From NCBI GenBank assembly GCA_045118975.1, contig JBGVCT010000001.1, positions 1 to 5,004 of the forward strand: 5,004 bases of DNA, given 5' to 3'. A model generated the notes under the pieces. The model did not search any database and was not told the origin of the DNA. It saw nothing but the letters and a program-made list of their open reading frames with translations. This document shows, in pieces, positions 1 to 5,004 of the stretch. A program made the position numbers and the translations under genes. This stretch comes from RGIG6178 sp045118975. GTDB lineage: Bacteria > Bacillota_I > Bacilli_A > RFN20 > DUOF01. Every line of letters starts with the position of its first letter. Positions within the stretch are counted from its first letter, which is position 1.

Positions 1-1
1 T

Positions 2-1168
2 ATGGATAAAGAAGTTTTCGACGATGCGATTGAACCAATCGTATCTGAACCATATCCAAATCAACGTTCTATGAGTTGTCGTAATCCTTACGTTTTAAAT
101 GGATTACACTTTGTTACAACTACATACTTTGCTAGTATGGACGCATTCGAACATAATAAAACTGTTGTAGAAGATATGGTAAGACTACAAGGTCGTATGG
201 CTTTTGGAGCTTCTTGGCGTTTACCAGTAGCATTTAAACGTGGTAGACGTGCAGAAGAATATACAACAATTAAATCATCTGTATCACCTTTATTCTGGCT
301 TACTAACTATGAAGAACGTTGGGTAGGAGGTTCTCAAAACTGCCTTGTACCAGTTCATGTATTATTAGAAGCTAGAAAGATACAAACACCAGAAATGGAA
401 TGTGATGGTGTTCATGATTATTATATGGGAGTGGACGTTGCTCGTTCTCCAAATGATAATCAGTGTGCTACATCTATTTCTATAATTAAAGTATATCGTG
501 ATAGAGATAAAATTGCAAATAAAATTCAAGTTGTCTATTTAACTAATGTTGAAGGTACTATGGATTTTGAAGAACAAACTTTAATTATTAAAAAACTATA
601 CTTCAAATTTAAACCTAAAGCAATCGTAATAGATGCCAACGGTCTTGGAATTGGTATGGTTGACATGGTTAAAAAACGTACTGTTGACCCAGTAGATAAT
701 AGAGTATATCCAGCGTTTGACCATGTTAATTGGAAAGAAAGTTTTTGTTCTGACCCAACTGCAATTAAATGTGTGTATCCATTAAAAGCACAAGGTATAA
801 ACGATAAAATCGTAGCTAACTTTATGGTGGTTATGAACAGTATGGTGGAATTATTAGTTGAAGCAGATTTTAATGCAATGCATCTAACTAAAGATATATT
901 CACTTGTAAAGAATTATGCTACGTTCATACAGATATGTTAATTGAAGAAATTAACAATTTACAAACAGTAGAAACTGGTGTTTCTAAAAAATTAACAGTA
1001 GAACCAATTTCTAAAAAATATAATAAAGACCGTTACTCTTCATTAGCTTATGTTTTATATTATGTTGCCACAGAAGATAATATTGGTGAATATGAAAAAC
1101 AAGAAGAAGTTAATGTAGATTTGTATAATATGTTAAAAGGAACAATGTCAATGCCTAGAATTAGATAA
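2..1168 (+). CDS. terL: Terminase large subunit, C-terminal part (5' end outside window)
   Basis: This is the packaging motor and genome-cutting nuclease of a tailed phage; it docks on the portal and drives DNA into the prohead. The visible 388 residues carry a typical RNase H-like nuclease domain. Its acidic residues are the Asp in YYMGVDVARS (D145), the Asp in AIVIDANGLGIG (D211) and the Asp in YNKDRYSSLAY (D343), each at the end of or just after a predicted beta strand, as in TerL metal-binding triads. The strand LHFVTTTYFAS (about 35-45) fits the ATPase coupling motif that follows Walker B. Walker A and B themselves are not present, and the frame is open up to the window edge. The ATG at base 2 is therefore almost certainly an internal Met and the gene starts upstream. 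It ends in TAA, 15 bases before the portal gene, which fits the usual terL-portal order. The call rests on motif reading and synteny. Confidence 0.9.
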   Translation: MDKEVFDDAIEPIVSEPYPNQRSMSCRNPYVLNGLHFVTTTYFASMDAFEHNKTVVEDMVRLQGRMAFGASWRLPVAFKRGRRAEEYTTIKSSVSPLFWLTNYEERWVGGSQNCLVPVHVLLEARKIQTPEMECDGVHDYYMGVDVARSPNDNQCATSISIIKVYRDRDKIANKIQVVYLTNVEGTMDFEEQTLIIKKLYFKFKPKAIVIDANGLGIGMVDMVKKRTVDPVDNRVYPAFDHVNWKESFCSDPTAIKCVYPLKAQGINDKIVANFMVVMNSMVELLVEADFNAMHLTKDIFTCKELCYVHTDMLIEEINNLQTVETGVSKKLTVEPISKKYNKDRYSSLAYVLYYVATEDNIGEYEKQEEVNVDLYNMLKGTMSMPRIR

Positions 1169-1170
1169 GA

Positions 1171-1186
1171 GAGGGGTGGAAAAGTG
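1171..1186 (+). promoter_or_regulatory. RBS that fixes the GTG start of the portal gene
   Basis: The purine run GAGGGG at 1171-1176 lies 7 bases before GTG at 1184, directly after the terL stop. The next in-frame Met is residue 103, far into the protein, so GTG is the only sensible initiation codon. Confidence 0.75.
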
Positions 1187-2737
1187 AGTGCCTTATTAAG
1201 AGAATTTGGAATTGATGATTCTACTTTATCAGAAGATGAAATTGCTTATTATGAGCAAATTGCTTCATTTGCTAAAGCAACTAATAAAACAAATAAAAAT
1301 TCAATTCTTAATGACCAACGTATCAATAGTACTACCGTTCGTTCATATGGTGAATATGATGAAAGTGAAATTGAGGATGCATTAGCAGACCCTAGTTCAA
1401 ATGAAGTATTATTACGTGAGGTAGCTAGATATTTATTTAACACAAGTAGACAATTTAAAACTATCGCAGAATATTTACCATCTATTGCTATGTATTGCCC
1501 TATTGCTATTCCAACTAGGGTTGGTGAATTAAAAGGTAATACAATGAAAATTCAATATGAAAATGTTACTAAATATTTAAACAAATTGAATTTACCAAAA
1601 GAGTTTTGCAAAGTAACTGCAACTTGTTGTATTGAAGACGTATTCTATGGGATTGAATTTGAAAATGACCAATCTTATTTTATTAAACAATTACATCCAG
1701 ATTATTGTCGTATTTCTTCATTAGAAGAAGGATGTTATAACTTCCAATTTGATGTTACATTCTTTGATAAATTAGCATCAAATGAGGTTGACACTACTTT
1801 ACTAGATGAATATGATTTATATATAAAAGGTTTCTTTAGTAAAGCATATAACTCTTATAAATCATCAAACGACCAAAAATTAAGATGGGTTGAACTACCA
1901 GCTCAAAACTCTATTTGTATGAAATGGCATGACGAATTAGATTATCTATTACCACCTTATGCTTCTATCTATCCAGATATTCAAGATATTGCAGATTATA
2001 AAGCATTAAGTAAAGTAGCAGAAGAACAAGCGAACTATAAAATTATTGGATTTAAAATCCCTCGTTTAGAATCAGACGAACCTAAACCAGATAACTTTGC
2101 AATCCAATTAACTACTGCTACAATGTTCTTTAATTTAATTCGTTCACAATTATCAGATACTATTGGTATGTTCTATTCACCAATGGAATTTGAGTCTATT
2201 AGTTTTAATTCTAACCAAACAAATAGTCGTAATAAAGTACAAGAAGCAACTGATTCATTATTTGATAGTTTAGGTTTCTCTAAATTATTATTTAATAGTG
2301 ATAATGCTACAACATTAAAATATTCAATTCAAGTAGACGAAGCACGTTTGTTTAAATTCTATCGTCAACTTGAAGCATGGGTAAATCGTAAATTACTTTA
2401 TAACTTTAAAGGTAATTGGCGTTGTCAGTTAGTAGATGTAACTGTATTTAGTCGTAATGACTTAGTAGACCAATATTTAAAATTAGGTCAATATGGTGTT
2501 CCTATTGTACCTTATTTATGTGCTATTGTAGGTATTAACCAAACAGACACTATCGCATTGAATTATATTCAAAACGATATTCTAGATATAAGTAATACAT
2601 TCAAACCACTTGTGTCTTCAAATGTGCAATCTGGAGAAGAAAGTGGAGAAAATGGTAGACCATCTGCCAAAGATGGAAAAGAAAAATCTGAAAGTACGGT
2701 AGCCAACAAGGTTGCAGGTACAAATGACAATAAATAG
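1184..2737 (+). CDS. Portal protein
   Basis: The portal forms the dodecameric ring at one head vertex through which DNA enters and leaves; it nucleates assembly and binds the terminase and the neck. At 517 residues the length is normal for the family. Portal-like signs are the region with HPDYCRI (about 171-177) in a beta-rich wing, the segment PPYASIYPDIQDIADYK (257-273) running into helical KALSKVAEEQANYKIIGFKIP, a long helix-rich stretch to about 470, and a hydrophilic tail with ENGRPSAKDGKEKSES (489-504), a GRP-type tail frequent in Gram-positive phage portals. The first roughly 65 residues are acidic and polar and look like a flexible arm. It begins with GTG after a strong RBS and ends in TAG, which overlaps the RBS of the next gene, suggesting translational coupling. 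Position between terL and the protease/scaffold gene supports the call. No frameshift or truncation is seen. Confidence 0.87.
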   Translation: MSALLREFGIDDSTLSEDEIAYYEQIASFAKATNKTNKNSILNDQRINSTTVRSYGEYDESEIEDALADPSSNEVLLREVARYLFNTSRQFKTIAEYLPSIAMYCPIAIPTRVGELKGNTMKIQYENVTKYLNKLNLPKEFCKVTATCCIEDVFYGIEFENDQSYFIKQLHPDYCRISSLEEGCYNFQFDVTFFDKLASNEVDTTLLDEYDLYIKGFFSKAYNSYKSSNDQKLRWVELPAQNSICMKWHDELDYLLPPYASIYPDIQDIADYKALSKVAEEQANYKIIGFKIPRLESDEPKPDNFAIQLTTATMFFNLIRSQLSDTIGMFYSPMEFESISFNSNQTNSRNKVQEATDSLFDSLGFSKLLFNSDNATTLKYSIQVDEARLFKFYRQLEAWVNRKLLYNFKGNWRCQLVDVTVFSRNDLVDQYLKLGQYGVPIVPYLCAIVGINQTDTIALNYIQNDILDISNTFKPLVSSNVQSGEESGENGRPSAKDGKEKSESTVANKVAGTNDNK

Positions 2738-2749
2738 GTGATTACTATG
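2736..2749 (+). promoter_or_regulatory. RBS overlapping the portal stop; decides the start of the 60-residue gene
   Basis: AGGTGAT begins inside the portal TAG and its AGGTG core (2736-2740) ends 6 bases before ATG at 2747. An in-frame GTG at 2738 would add three residues (Met-Ile-Thr), but it lies inside this RBS and has no good RBS of its own, so ATG 2747 is preferred. Confidence 0.6.
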
Positions 2750-2929
2750 TTTATTTATACAAACAATAATCATGACATTAAAAAGTTAGAAGGATGTGAA
2801 TTTCCATTAATTATGGTTCTTGAAAATGGAACACACGTCTTTTCAACTAAATGTCCTAAAGACGTATTTCCTACATTCTCTTTTGATGAATTAGAAAATA
2901 GTCATATCACTAATGAATTATTGTTCTAA
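2747..2929 (+). CDS. Small phage protein of unknown function (60 residues)
   Basis: I do not recognise this protein. It is 60 residues, with no signal peptide or convincing membrane helix. A beta-like core (FPLIMVLENGTHVFSTK, about 19-35) is followed by a Pro/Phe-rich piece (CPKDVFPTFSFDELE) and a short polar C-terminus. Two Cys (7 and 36) are 28 residues apart and do not form a CxxC metal knuckle. It is likely a real gene: it starts from an RBS that overlaps the portal stop, fills the gap to the next gene, and ends 19 bases before the protease/scaffold start. Its place suggests a head-assembly accessory or portal-associated role, but that is only inference from location. Confidence 0.68.
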   Translation: MFIYTNNNHDIKKLEGCEFPLIMVLENGTHVFSTKCPKDVFPTFSFDELENSHITNELLF

Positions 2930-2932
2930 TTT

Positions 2933-2951
2933 GAAAGGGGGTGTAAAGATG
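2933..2951 (+). promoter_or_regulatory. RBS fixing the start of the protease/scaffold gene
   Basis: GAAAGGGGG at 2933-2941 lies 7 bases before ATG 2949. The frame is also open from an ATG at 2913, but that would overlap the preceding gene by 17 bases and translate this RBS as part of the protein, so 2949 is chosen. Confidence 0.8.
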
Positions 2952-4217
2952 GAATTGAATAAAGAAACATTATTTGCTTCTTTTGAATCTAAAGCTCAAT
3001 TCACTTTAGAAGAAAACGATGGCGATATTGTTAATCCGTCATTCCATATGGGTTCTGCTAGAATCTTTGCTATGGATTCTGTTGCTAATAATGTTAAATT
3101 TAGTCAAGAGTCTACTATGAATGCTTTACCTACCCTTAAAAATATTCCTATTGTTGCTTTATATAAAGATGACGAACAAAATTTTGGAGACCATGAAATC
3201 ATTCGTGATGTGGATGGTGTTCGATATGGTACTTATCCAATTGGTATGATTCCAGAATCGGCAGAACAATGGATTGAAGAAGTTCAAACCGAAGAAGGAG
3301 TTAAACAATATTTATGCTCTGATATTCTTTTATGGAAACGACAAAAAAAGGAATTTCAACTTATTAAATCACAAGGTACATTCTCTGTATCTATGGAAGT
3401 AGGTATGGTAGATTATGAATTTAGTTCTAACAAAGTATGTAATGTAAATGAATTCTACTTTACTGCCATTGCAGTATTAGGTAATGGTGTTAAACCTGCA
3501 TTCAAGGATGCTTGTCTTAACTTTCATAAAGTAGGTATGTTTCAAGATATGATGTTAGAATTTAAAGAATATATGCATCAATTTGAAGGAGGAAATAGTA
3601 TGGGTGATAATCGAATCGCAGATGAACCTATTACTGATTTTGAAGAAGGTCAAGAAGCTCAACAAGAACAAGTTGAAGAACAACTTAAAGAAGAAGCTAA
3701 ACAATCTGAACCACAAACAGATTATAAAGCAATGTTAGAACAAGCAGAAGCAGAATATGGTCGCACTATTGCAGATTTAACTAAAGAACGTGATGACTTA
3801 ACTGCTCAATTAACTGCTCAAACTTCTACTTATGAAGAAGATAAAAAAGCATTAGAAGAAGCTCACAAAGCAGAAGTAGACGCTTTAAAAGAAGAAGTAG
3901 ACGCTCTTAGAAAATTTAAAAAAGAGATTGAGGATGCTCAACGTAAAGAAGCTCGTGAACGAATTGTAAATCAAATGGCAACAGACTTCCCAGAATTATC
4001 TGAAAGTGAAGACTATAAAAAACTTCTAGAAAACGAAGATTTAAATGCCGAAGATTTAGAAAACAAAGCGTATGCTATCGTTGGTAAACTTGAACGTGAA
4101 AAACGTGGTAGCAAACGTAAACCACAAGCACCTCAACCAAACCGTGTTCCGCTTACTACTCCTACAAACAAAGATAAAAAAGCTAATAGTCCATATGGAG
4201 GGTTATTGATTAAGTAA
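2949..4217 (+). CDS. Probable prohead protease-scaffold fusion protein
   Basis: Two parts are visible in this 422-residue protein. Residues 1 to about 200 look like a compact, beta-rich prohead serine protease. There is a His in NFGDHEI (H82), a strand GTFSVSMEVGM (143-153) with Ser146 or Ser148 as nucleophile candidates, and then NEFYFTAIAVLGNGVKPAF (167-185), which resembles the strand-Leu-Gly-Pro-Ala region after the catalytic Ser in such proteases. Residues from about 218 to 385 are highly charged (Glu/Lys/Gln), strongly helical and coiled-coil-like (about 258-345). They end in a basic segment (KLEREKRGSKRK, 380-391) and a Pro-rich tail finishing in SPYGGLLIK. That architecture is typical of a scaffold with a C-terminal coat-binding region. 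In the likely scheme the fusion enters the prohead, matures it and cuts itself and the scaffold away. The catalytic assignment is inferred. The alternative is a scaffold with an inactive N-terminal domain. Confidence 0.72.
   Translation: MELNKETLFASFESKAQFTLEENDGDIVNPSFHMGSARIFAMDSVANNVKFSQESTMNALPTLKNIPIVALYKDDEQNFGDHEIIRDVDGVRYGTYPIGMIPESAEQWIEEVQTEEGVKQYLCSDILLWKRQKKEFQLIKSQGTFSVSMEVGMVDYEFSSNKVCNVNEFYFTAIAVLGNGVKPAFKDACLNFHKVGMFQDMMLEFKEYMHQFEGGNSMGDNRIADEPITDFEEGQEAQQEQVEEQLKEEAKQSEPQTDYKAMLEQAEAEYGRTIADLTKERDDLTAQLTAQTSTYEEDKKALEEAHKAEVDALKEEVDALRKFKKEIEDAQRKEARERIVNQMATDFPELSESEDYKKLLENEDLNAEDLENKAYAIVGKLEREKRGSKRKPQAPQPNRVPLTTPTNKDKKANSPYGGLLIK
3586..3602 (+). promoter_or_regulatory. 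Internal ribosome binding site for a nested scaffold gene
   Basis: AAGGAGG at 3586-3592 is followed after 7 bases by ATG at 3600, in frame with the surrounding gene. It encodes the residues EGG just before Met218. Quality and spacing match the RBSs of the main genes in this window, and the start falls at the junction between the protease-like and scaffold-like parts. Confidence 0.72.
3600..4217 (+). CDS. Nested in-frame scaffold protein (predicted separate product)
   Basis: Starting at Met218 of the 422-residue protein, this frame would give a 205-residue product beginning MGDNRIADEP and sharing the C-terminus of the fusion. It contains an acidic, Gln/Glu-rich linker, then a long coiled-coil-like helix with heptads such as AEVDALKEEVDALR, then the basic/Pro-rich tail. 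Size and composition suit a free head scaffold. Lambda C/Nu3 and several other phages make scaffold from an internal start inside the protease gene, so that scaffold outnumbers protease; the same arrangement is inferred here. What is seen is the RBS, the ATG and the domain boundary; expression is not proven. Confidence 0.65.
   Translation: MGDNRIADEPITDFEEGQEAQQEQVEEQLKEEAKQSEPQTDYKAMLEQAEAEYGRTIADLTKERDDLTAQLTAQTSTYEEDKKALEEAHKAEVDALKEEVDALRKFKKEIEDAQRKEARERIVNQMATDFPELSESEDYKKLLENEDLNAEDLENKAYAIVGKLEREKRGSKRKPQAPQPNRVPLTTPTNKDKKANSPYGGLLIK
3870..3911 (+). repeat. Tandem 21-base heptad repeat in the scaffold coiled coil
   Basis: Two adjacent 21-base units encode AEVDALK and EEVDALR (residues 308-321) and share the run GAAGTAGACGCT. 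The period equals one coiled-coil heptad. It may be a small duplication that lengthened the helix, or simply heptad similarity with shared codons. Confidence 0.5.
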
Positions 4218-4270
4218 ATGTAGGGTTTAGTATAAATAAAAGAAAATAATAATAATATAATGATATTCAC
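4218..4270 (+). promoter_or_regulatory. AT-rich intergenic stretch with promoter-like sequences
   Basis: The 68-base gap before the decoration gene is the largest non-coding stretch in the window. It holds a perfect TATAAT at 4256-4261, but no good TTGACA-like box at the 16-18-base distance. It also holds TATAAATA at 4231-4238, identical to the T4-type late-promoter core. In such AT-rich DNA either could be chance. A promoter boosting the capsid genes here is plausible but unproven. No terminator hairpin is visible. Confidence 0.3.
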
Positions 4271-4285
4271 AAGGAGGAATAAAAA

Positions 4286-4858
4286 ATGGCTTTATTTATG
4301 TGTAATACATCAAACGTACACGAAATGAAATTTGGTCGTCCTCAAACTGTCTTAAATGACGTAGAACGTCCAAATGGTGTTATCGTAACTTTAGGAGCTA
4401 CAAAAGAAGGACAAGCTCGTGAATTAGACCATTGTCATGCAATTGAAGAAGGTGCTTTAACATCAGTAGCTGGAAAATTTATTGTAGTTGCTCCAGAAAT
4501 CAATGTGCAAGAATATCGCAAAATTGATGGACAAATCGGTAAATTCGTTTTAGAAGCAGGTGAAACTTATTCTGCTTATATGCTTTCTAAATTAGACCGT
4601 TTAGAATACTCTGATGCTTATTTTAAAGAAGCTTCTGCATTAAAACTTGGTGACAAAGTAGACGTTTGTGAAAAAGGTACTAACGGAGAACGTTTCGCTA
4701 AAGCGTCAACTGGTGGAGCTATGCGTATTGTTTCTATTGTTCCATTATGGTTACCAGTTATGTTAGTTCCAAATATTGAATTAGGACAAGGTACAGGAAG
4801 CTTAGCTAAATTAATGCCTGAATCTTGCAAAATGATTAAAGTCGAAGTTGAAAAATAA
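4286..4858 (+). CDS. Probable head decoration / capsid-stabilising protein
   Basis: This 190-residue protein has one of the best RBSs in the window (AAGGAGG at 4271-4277, 8 bases before the ATG), suggesting high expression. It looks beta-rich. GVIVTLGATKEG (31-42) and GKFIVVAPEINVQEY (63-77) are followed by GKFVLEAGETYSAYMLSKLD (85-104), LKLGDKVDVCEKG (119-131) and AMRIVSIVPLWLPVMLVP (145-162). The pattern of a Gly-rich strand, then an EAGE-type loop, then LxxGDKV resembles small structural proteins found just before the major capsid gene in many Gram-positive phages. The hydrophobic LWLPVMLVP stretch is too short and too beta-like to be a convincing membrane anchor. No signal peptide is seen. 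Decoration of the head surface is inferred from position, size and beta-rich make-up. It might instead be another minor head protein. Confidence 0.55.
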   Translation: MALFMCNTSNVHEMKFGRPQTVLNDVERPNGVIVTLGATKEGQARELDHCHAIEEGALTSVAGKFIVVAPEINVQEYRKIDGQIGKFVLEAGETYSAYMLSKLDRLEYSDAYFKEASALKLGDKVDVCEKGTNGERFAKASTGGAMRIVSIVPLWLPVMLVPNIELGQGTGSLAKLMPESCKMIKVEVEK

Positions 4859-4891
4859 TAAACGAATATAAGATAGAAAGGGGAATTTTAA

Positions 4892-5004
4892 ATGAAATTC
4901 ACTGCTAAAGATGTAGCTCAATTAATGATTGACAACTACAACGGAAAAGTAGTTGTACCAGCAAACTTTGCTGAAGGAGAAGTGAAAACTCCAGATGAAG
5001 CAAT
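4892..5004 (+). CDS. Probable major capsid protein, N-terminus only (runs off window)
   Basis: An open frame starts at ATG 4892, 8 bases after AGAAAGGGG (4875-4883), and stays open to the last base, giving 37 full codons. It begins MKFTAKDVAQLMIDNYNG, with a helical first 15 residues, then KVVVPANFAEGEVKTPDEA. No fold can be recognised from so short a piece. Position directly after protease/scaffold and a decoration-like gene, with a strong RBS, makes the major capsid protein the best guess. That the gene is real is much surer than its product. Confidence 0.55.
   Translation, partial: MKFTAKDVAQLMIDNYNGKVVVPANFAEGEVKTPDEA

Noticed and set aside
325..347. AGGAGG inside terL that might start an internal gene at a downstream TTG.
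   Set aside because: The TTG is about 14 bases away and out of frame; AGGAGG is explained by Val-Gly-Gly codons.
535..903. Minus-strand open frame of 122 codons inside terL.
   Set aside because: It lies entirely opposite a well-supported coding region, has no convincing RBS, and its protein has the composition of a reverse-complement shadow. The same holds for minus-strand frames at 1249-1443 and 4618-4830.
3294..3316. GAAGGAG followed by ATG within the protease domain.
   Set aside because: Spacing is about 13 bases and the ATG is out of frame with no sizeable product.
3342..3350. A_AAA_AAG slippery heptamer in the correct phase for -1 frameshifting in the protease/scaffold gene.
   Set aside because: The -1 frame hits a stop six codons on, no downstream stem-loop is visible, and the nearest Shine-Dalgarno-like sequence (about 3294) is too far upstream to act as a stimulator.
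4190..4199. Perfect 10-base palindrome TCCATATGGA near the end of the scaffold gene.
   Set aside because: It has no loop or flanking stem, no T-run follows, and it is explained by the Ser-Pro-Tyr-Gly codons of the scaffold tail.
4859..4891. Possible terminator or promoter in the 33-base gap before the capsid gene.
   Set aside because: No inverted repeat with a T-run and no clear -35/-10 pair is present; it holds only the RBS.
1..5004. Absence of GGCC, CCGG, GCGC and CGCG.
   Set aside because: At this low GC content only about three of each are expected, so zero is not informative, unlike GATC.

Overview
This window is part of the DNA-packaging and head-assembly module of a tailed double-stranded DNA phage (Caudoviricetes) or a prophage. 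The order, all on the + strand, is: end of the large terminase, portal, a small unknown protein, a prohead protease/scaffold fusion, a probable head-decoration protein, and the first codons of a probable major capsid protein. The DNA is AT-rich. Nearly every gene is preceded by a strong purine-rich Shine-Dalgarno (AAGGAGG, GAAAGGGGG, AGAAAGGGG), and start and stop codons read normally in the standard code. These traits point to a low-GC Gram-positive (Firmicutes) host. Genus cannot be fixed from the sequence, and nothing here shows whether the phage is lytic or temperate.

Layout: 2-1168 encodes the C-terminal 388 residues of TerL, entering just after the expected Walker B region and carrying the whole nuclease domain. 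A 15-base gap with a strong RBS leads to a GTG-started portal (1184-2737). The RBS of a 60-residue unknown protein (2747-2929) overlaps the portal stop codon. Next is a 422-residue protein (2949-4217) with an N-terminal protease-like domain and a C-terminal coiled-coil scaffold-like domain. A near-perfect internal RBS and in-frame ATG at 3600 predict that the scaffold half is also made alone, as in the lambda C/Nu3 pair. A 68-base very AT-rich gap (4218-4285), the only sizeable non-coding stretch, holds promoter-like sequences. It is followed by a 190-residue probable decoration protein (4286-4858) and, after 33 bases, by the start of the presumed major capsid gene (4892 to window end).

Working together: scaffold and protease direct prohead assembly on the portal ring, the capsid protein forms the shell, the protease clears the scaffold, the terminase motor docks on the portal and packages and cuts DNA, and the decoration protein probably stabilises the filled head. 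No terminator hairpin, tRNA, CRISPR, insertion sequence or attachment site was seen. The two observations most worth following are the nested scaffold start and the complete absence of the tetranucleotide GATC, with Asp codons switching to GAC whenever the next base is C.
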